Source: Burkholderiaceae bacterium (GTDB lineage: Bacteria; Pseudomonadota; Gammaproteobacteria; Burkholderiales; Burkholderiaceae). From it: 7,960 nucleotides of DNA. This document shows positions 6,608-7,960 of this stretch, piece by piece. Every line of letters begins with the position of its first letter. Positions within the stretch are counted from its first letter, which is position 1. Position numbers and translations under genes: made by a program. The stretch covers positions 1 through 7,960 of the forward strand of contig JALREG010000064.1 of NCBI GenBank assembly GCA_023253905.1, in the 5' to 3' direction. Below the pieces are notes generated by a model. That model worked only from the letters and a program-made list of their open reading frames with translations. It made no database searches and had not been told where the DNA came from.

Positions 6608-6658
6608 CGAGCCGCGTTTCCAATCGCCAAGATTGACGTTTGCGGGCCATTTCCCTGC

Positions 6659-6683
6659 ATTCCTAATCTCTATATTTAGGAAT
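6659..6683. promoter_or_regulatory. AT-rich perfect palindrome, possible operator
   Basis: ATTCCTAA (6659-6666), 9 bases, TTAGGAAT (6676-6683): 8-bp perfect arms in a strikingly AT-rich patch surrounded by GC-rich DNA. The form suits a dimeric repressor operator. It lies between two convergent genes, where no gene starts, so it may be the remnant of a lost promoter. The plus strand continues with AAGGA and an ATG at 6692, but the frame runs antisense through the AraC gene. There is no T-run, so it is a poor terminator. Confidence 0.4.
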
Positions 6684-6776
6684 ACAAGGATAATGCCCGT
6701 TGCGCTCGGGTTTCCGGTGGCGGCGCTCATCCGAACCGGGTCCGCTGCCCGGCGGGCGAAGCCCTGGCGGCTCAGT

Positions 6777-7781
6777 TCAGCCTGCCTCGGCGAGCGCTCT
6801 TCGCGTAGCCTCGGGGGTACTGCCGGTCCAGGTGTGAAAGGCGCGATAGAAAGAGCTCGTTTCGTTGAATCCAAGCAGGAAGCCGATCTCCGCAGACGTG
6901 ATGAGCGTGTTTCGCAGGTAGTGGTGGGCCAACCCGCGTCGCGTCTCTTTCAGCAATTCGCCGTAGGTGGTTCCCTCCGCTCGAAGTCGTCGGTGCAAGG
7001 TGCGCTTGCTCATCGCGAGTCGCTTGCAGGTCGCGTCAAGCGAGGCCTGGCCGCTTGGCAGGCCCTCGATCAGCGCCGATCGAACCCGGTCGCTGATCAT
7101 GGCCGAATCGTCGAGGTCGGCCAGCCTTCGGCGCAATGTCGGCTCGAAAGTCCTCCACATGTCCGGGTTGGATGTCAGGAACGGGCGCAGCGCGTCTTCT
7201 CTGGAGAAGCGCAGTCTGTTGACCCTCCCAGTAACGATGGGTACCTCAAGGAAGCTCGCCACGGCTCCGGTGTGCGTAGGCGCGACCGTGCTGCAAGCCT
7301 CGAGGGGGACGACATGTTCGCGTGTGCCGAGTCGGGCGAGCATCGTGACGAACGCAAACTCGAAGGTGATGAGCGAGGCAGGGACAGCGCACGGTGGCTG
7401 CAGCCAGTGAAAGCTGAGGTCCAGCCCGTTCCCATTCAGGCTAACCTCGAGCCGCATCGGTGCGATCAGGCGCTTGTAGGCGCTTAAACGCTGGGCTGCC
7501 GTGACCAGATCGGGGCTGCACAGCGCGGCAAAAACGGGCGGCGAGAGCGACTCGGTGGACGCCGCATGGATGAGGTCGAGAGGAAAGGTCGGAGTGCCCA
7601 CCTCGATCTCAAGAGCGCCCCACAGCCGAAACCACTCCTCGGTGGTGAGCGTCGTTGGCAGGCGTGAGGCCAGGCCCGCGGGCAGCGCGGCCTGCCTGAA
7701 GAGTGTTTCGGAATCCACGCCGAGGTCCTTGAGCAGCGTGCGCCACCCGGCCTCAAGGGGGTAACCAGCGGATTTGGACAT
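6777..7781 (-). CDS. AraC-family transcriptional regulator with Arabinose_bd-type N-terminal domain
   Basis: 334-residue DNA-binding regulator. The N-terminal ~190 residues fit the effector-binding domain of the OruR/ArgR-like AraC subgroup (GWRTLLKDLGVDSETLFRQA at 12-31, the LW..LE turn near 53-60, PLEAC at 159-163). The C-terminal ~90 residues are a full double helix-turn-helix: first helix pair SLDATCKRLAMSKRTLHRRL (247-266), then GTTYGELLKETRRGLAHHYL (270-289), and the second helix pair ITSAEIGFLLGFNETSSFYRAFHTWTGSTP (294-323), the classic AraC signature. ATG 7781 is chosen over the longer frame (to 7817) because AGGAAG lies just upstream and residues begin with the normal family N-terminus. 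Regulators of this subgroup often control a divergent metabolic gene, here probably beyond the right edge. The effector is unknown. Confidence 0.93.
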   Translation of the reverse strand: MSKSAGYPLEAGWRTLLKDLGVDSETLFRQAALPAGLASRLPTTLTTEEWFRLWGALEIEVGTPTFPLDLIHAASTESLSPPVFAALCSPDLVTAAQRLSAYKRLIAPMRLEVSLNGNGLDLSFHWLQPPCAVPASLITFEFAFVTMLARLGTREHVVPLEACSTVAPTHTGAVASFLEVPIVTGRVNRLRFSREDALRPFLTSNPDMWRTFEPTLRRRLADLDDSAMISDRVRSALIEGLPSGQASLDATCKRLAMSKRTLHRRLRAEGTTYGELLKETRRGLAHHYLRNTLITSAEIGFLLGFNETSSFYRAFHTWTGSTPEATRRALAEAG

Positions 7782-7835
7782 CGGTCTTCCTGTCTTCGAT
7801 CGACCCAATCTAGCCATCGATCGAGGCGCGAGTAA

Positions 7836-7908
7836 TGGCGGATCGCGCCAATTTGCGCTGCGTCCGCGCTCGCTCCTTTGGCACGTTCTGGAACAATCAT
7901 GGCGCGAT
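7836..7908. promoter_or_regulatory. Putative AraC-type operator half-sites upstream of the regulator gene
   Basis: Two direct heptamers, TGGCACG (7879-7885) and TGGCGCG (7900-7906), are exactly 21 bp apart, two helical turns, the spacing typical of AraC-family half-sites. ATCGCGCCA (7842-7850) is a 9-bp perfect inverse of TGGCGCGAT (7900-7908), and TGGCG-N5-CGCCA forms a local palindrome at 7836-7850. This region lies 55-127 bases upstream of the regulator start. The remainder, to 7960, shows no convincing gene start. Confidence 0.4.
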
Positions 7909-7960
7909 TTGACCTGCCCGGCGTTCTTCGAGCCAGCTGAAATTTGGGAAGATGGCCTCC

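Noticed and set aside
6101..6874. 257-codon minus-strand frame covering the phosphatase and the intergenic palindrome
   Set aside because: No family resemblance; it overlaps the recognisable phosphatase motifs on the other strand and the AraC 3' end.
6489..7487. Long plus-strand open frame of 332 codons opposite the AraC gene
   Set aside because: It is antisense to a clear AraC-family gene. The composition is Arg/Ser/Ala-rich with no recognisable domain, typical of GC-rich shadow frames.

Overview
The window is GC-rich and densely coding. Typical proteobacterial families are present: a Tat-like signal, an Arabinose_bd-type AraC regulator and an exported patatin. It looks like a chromosomal stretch of a high-GC proteobacterium, possibly gamma or beta, but the sequence alone does not settle the taxon. 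There are nine protein-coding genes, two of them not straightforward: one is cut by the window edge and one has lost its middle. I see no tRNA, rRNA, CRISPR array, insertion sequence or integrase.

Layout. (1) 1-567, minus: N-terminal part of an exported patatin-like phospholipase. (2) 568-851: divergent intergenic region, with a consensus -35 box (TTGACA, 801) ahead of the next genes. (3) 852-2398, plus: a compact set of a 58-residue peptide with a twin-arginine-like segment, a PqqD-like protein (the RiPP recognition element fold) and a family 2 glycosyltransferase whose start overlaps the PqqD stop. (4) 2471-4627, minus, convergent: a two-domain protein fusing a second, paralogous GT2 domain to an HPr kinase-related P-loop kinase domain. 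(5) 4705-5769, plus, divergent from the fusion gene: an NTP_transf_5-type nucleotidyltransferase. (6) 5809-6099, minus: a small antibiotic-biosynthesis-monooxygenase-fold protein. (7) 6239-6607, plus: a histidine phosphatase gene lacking its middle. (8) 6777-7781, minus: an AraC-family regulator, followed by its putative operator region up to the window end.

The most interesting part is 852-5769. PqqD-like protein, HprK-related kinase and NTP_transf_5 nucleotidyltransferase are known to recur together, in the uncharacterised 'HPr-rel-A' type systems and in tailoring sets of some lasso-peptide clusters. Here they sit with a short peptide that is almost entirely leader or signal, with two paralogous glycosyltransferases, and with the kinase fused to one of these. 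No lasso cyclase, leader protease, radical SAM enzyme or dedicated exporter is visible. A reasonable hypothesis is a peptide- or glycan-modifying system in which the PqqD-like protein recruits a substrate, possibly the 58-residue peptide, for phosphorylation, nucleotidyl transfer or glycosylation. No substrate or product can be read from the sequence.

The right-hand part (5809-7960) looks functionally unrelated: a small monooxygenase-like enzyme, a decayed phosphatase, an orphan AT-rich palindrome and a regulator whose target probably lies beyond the window.
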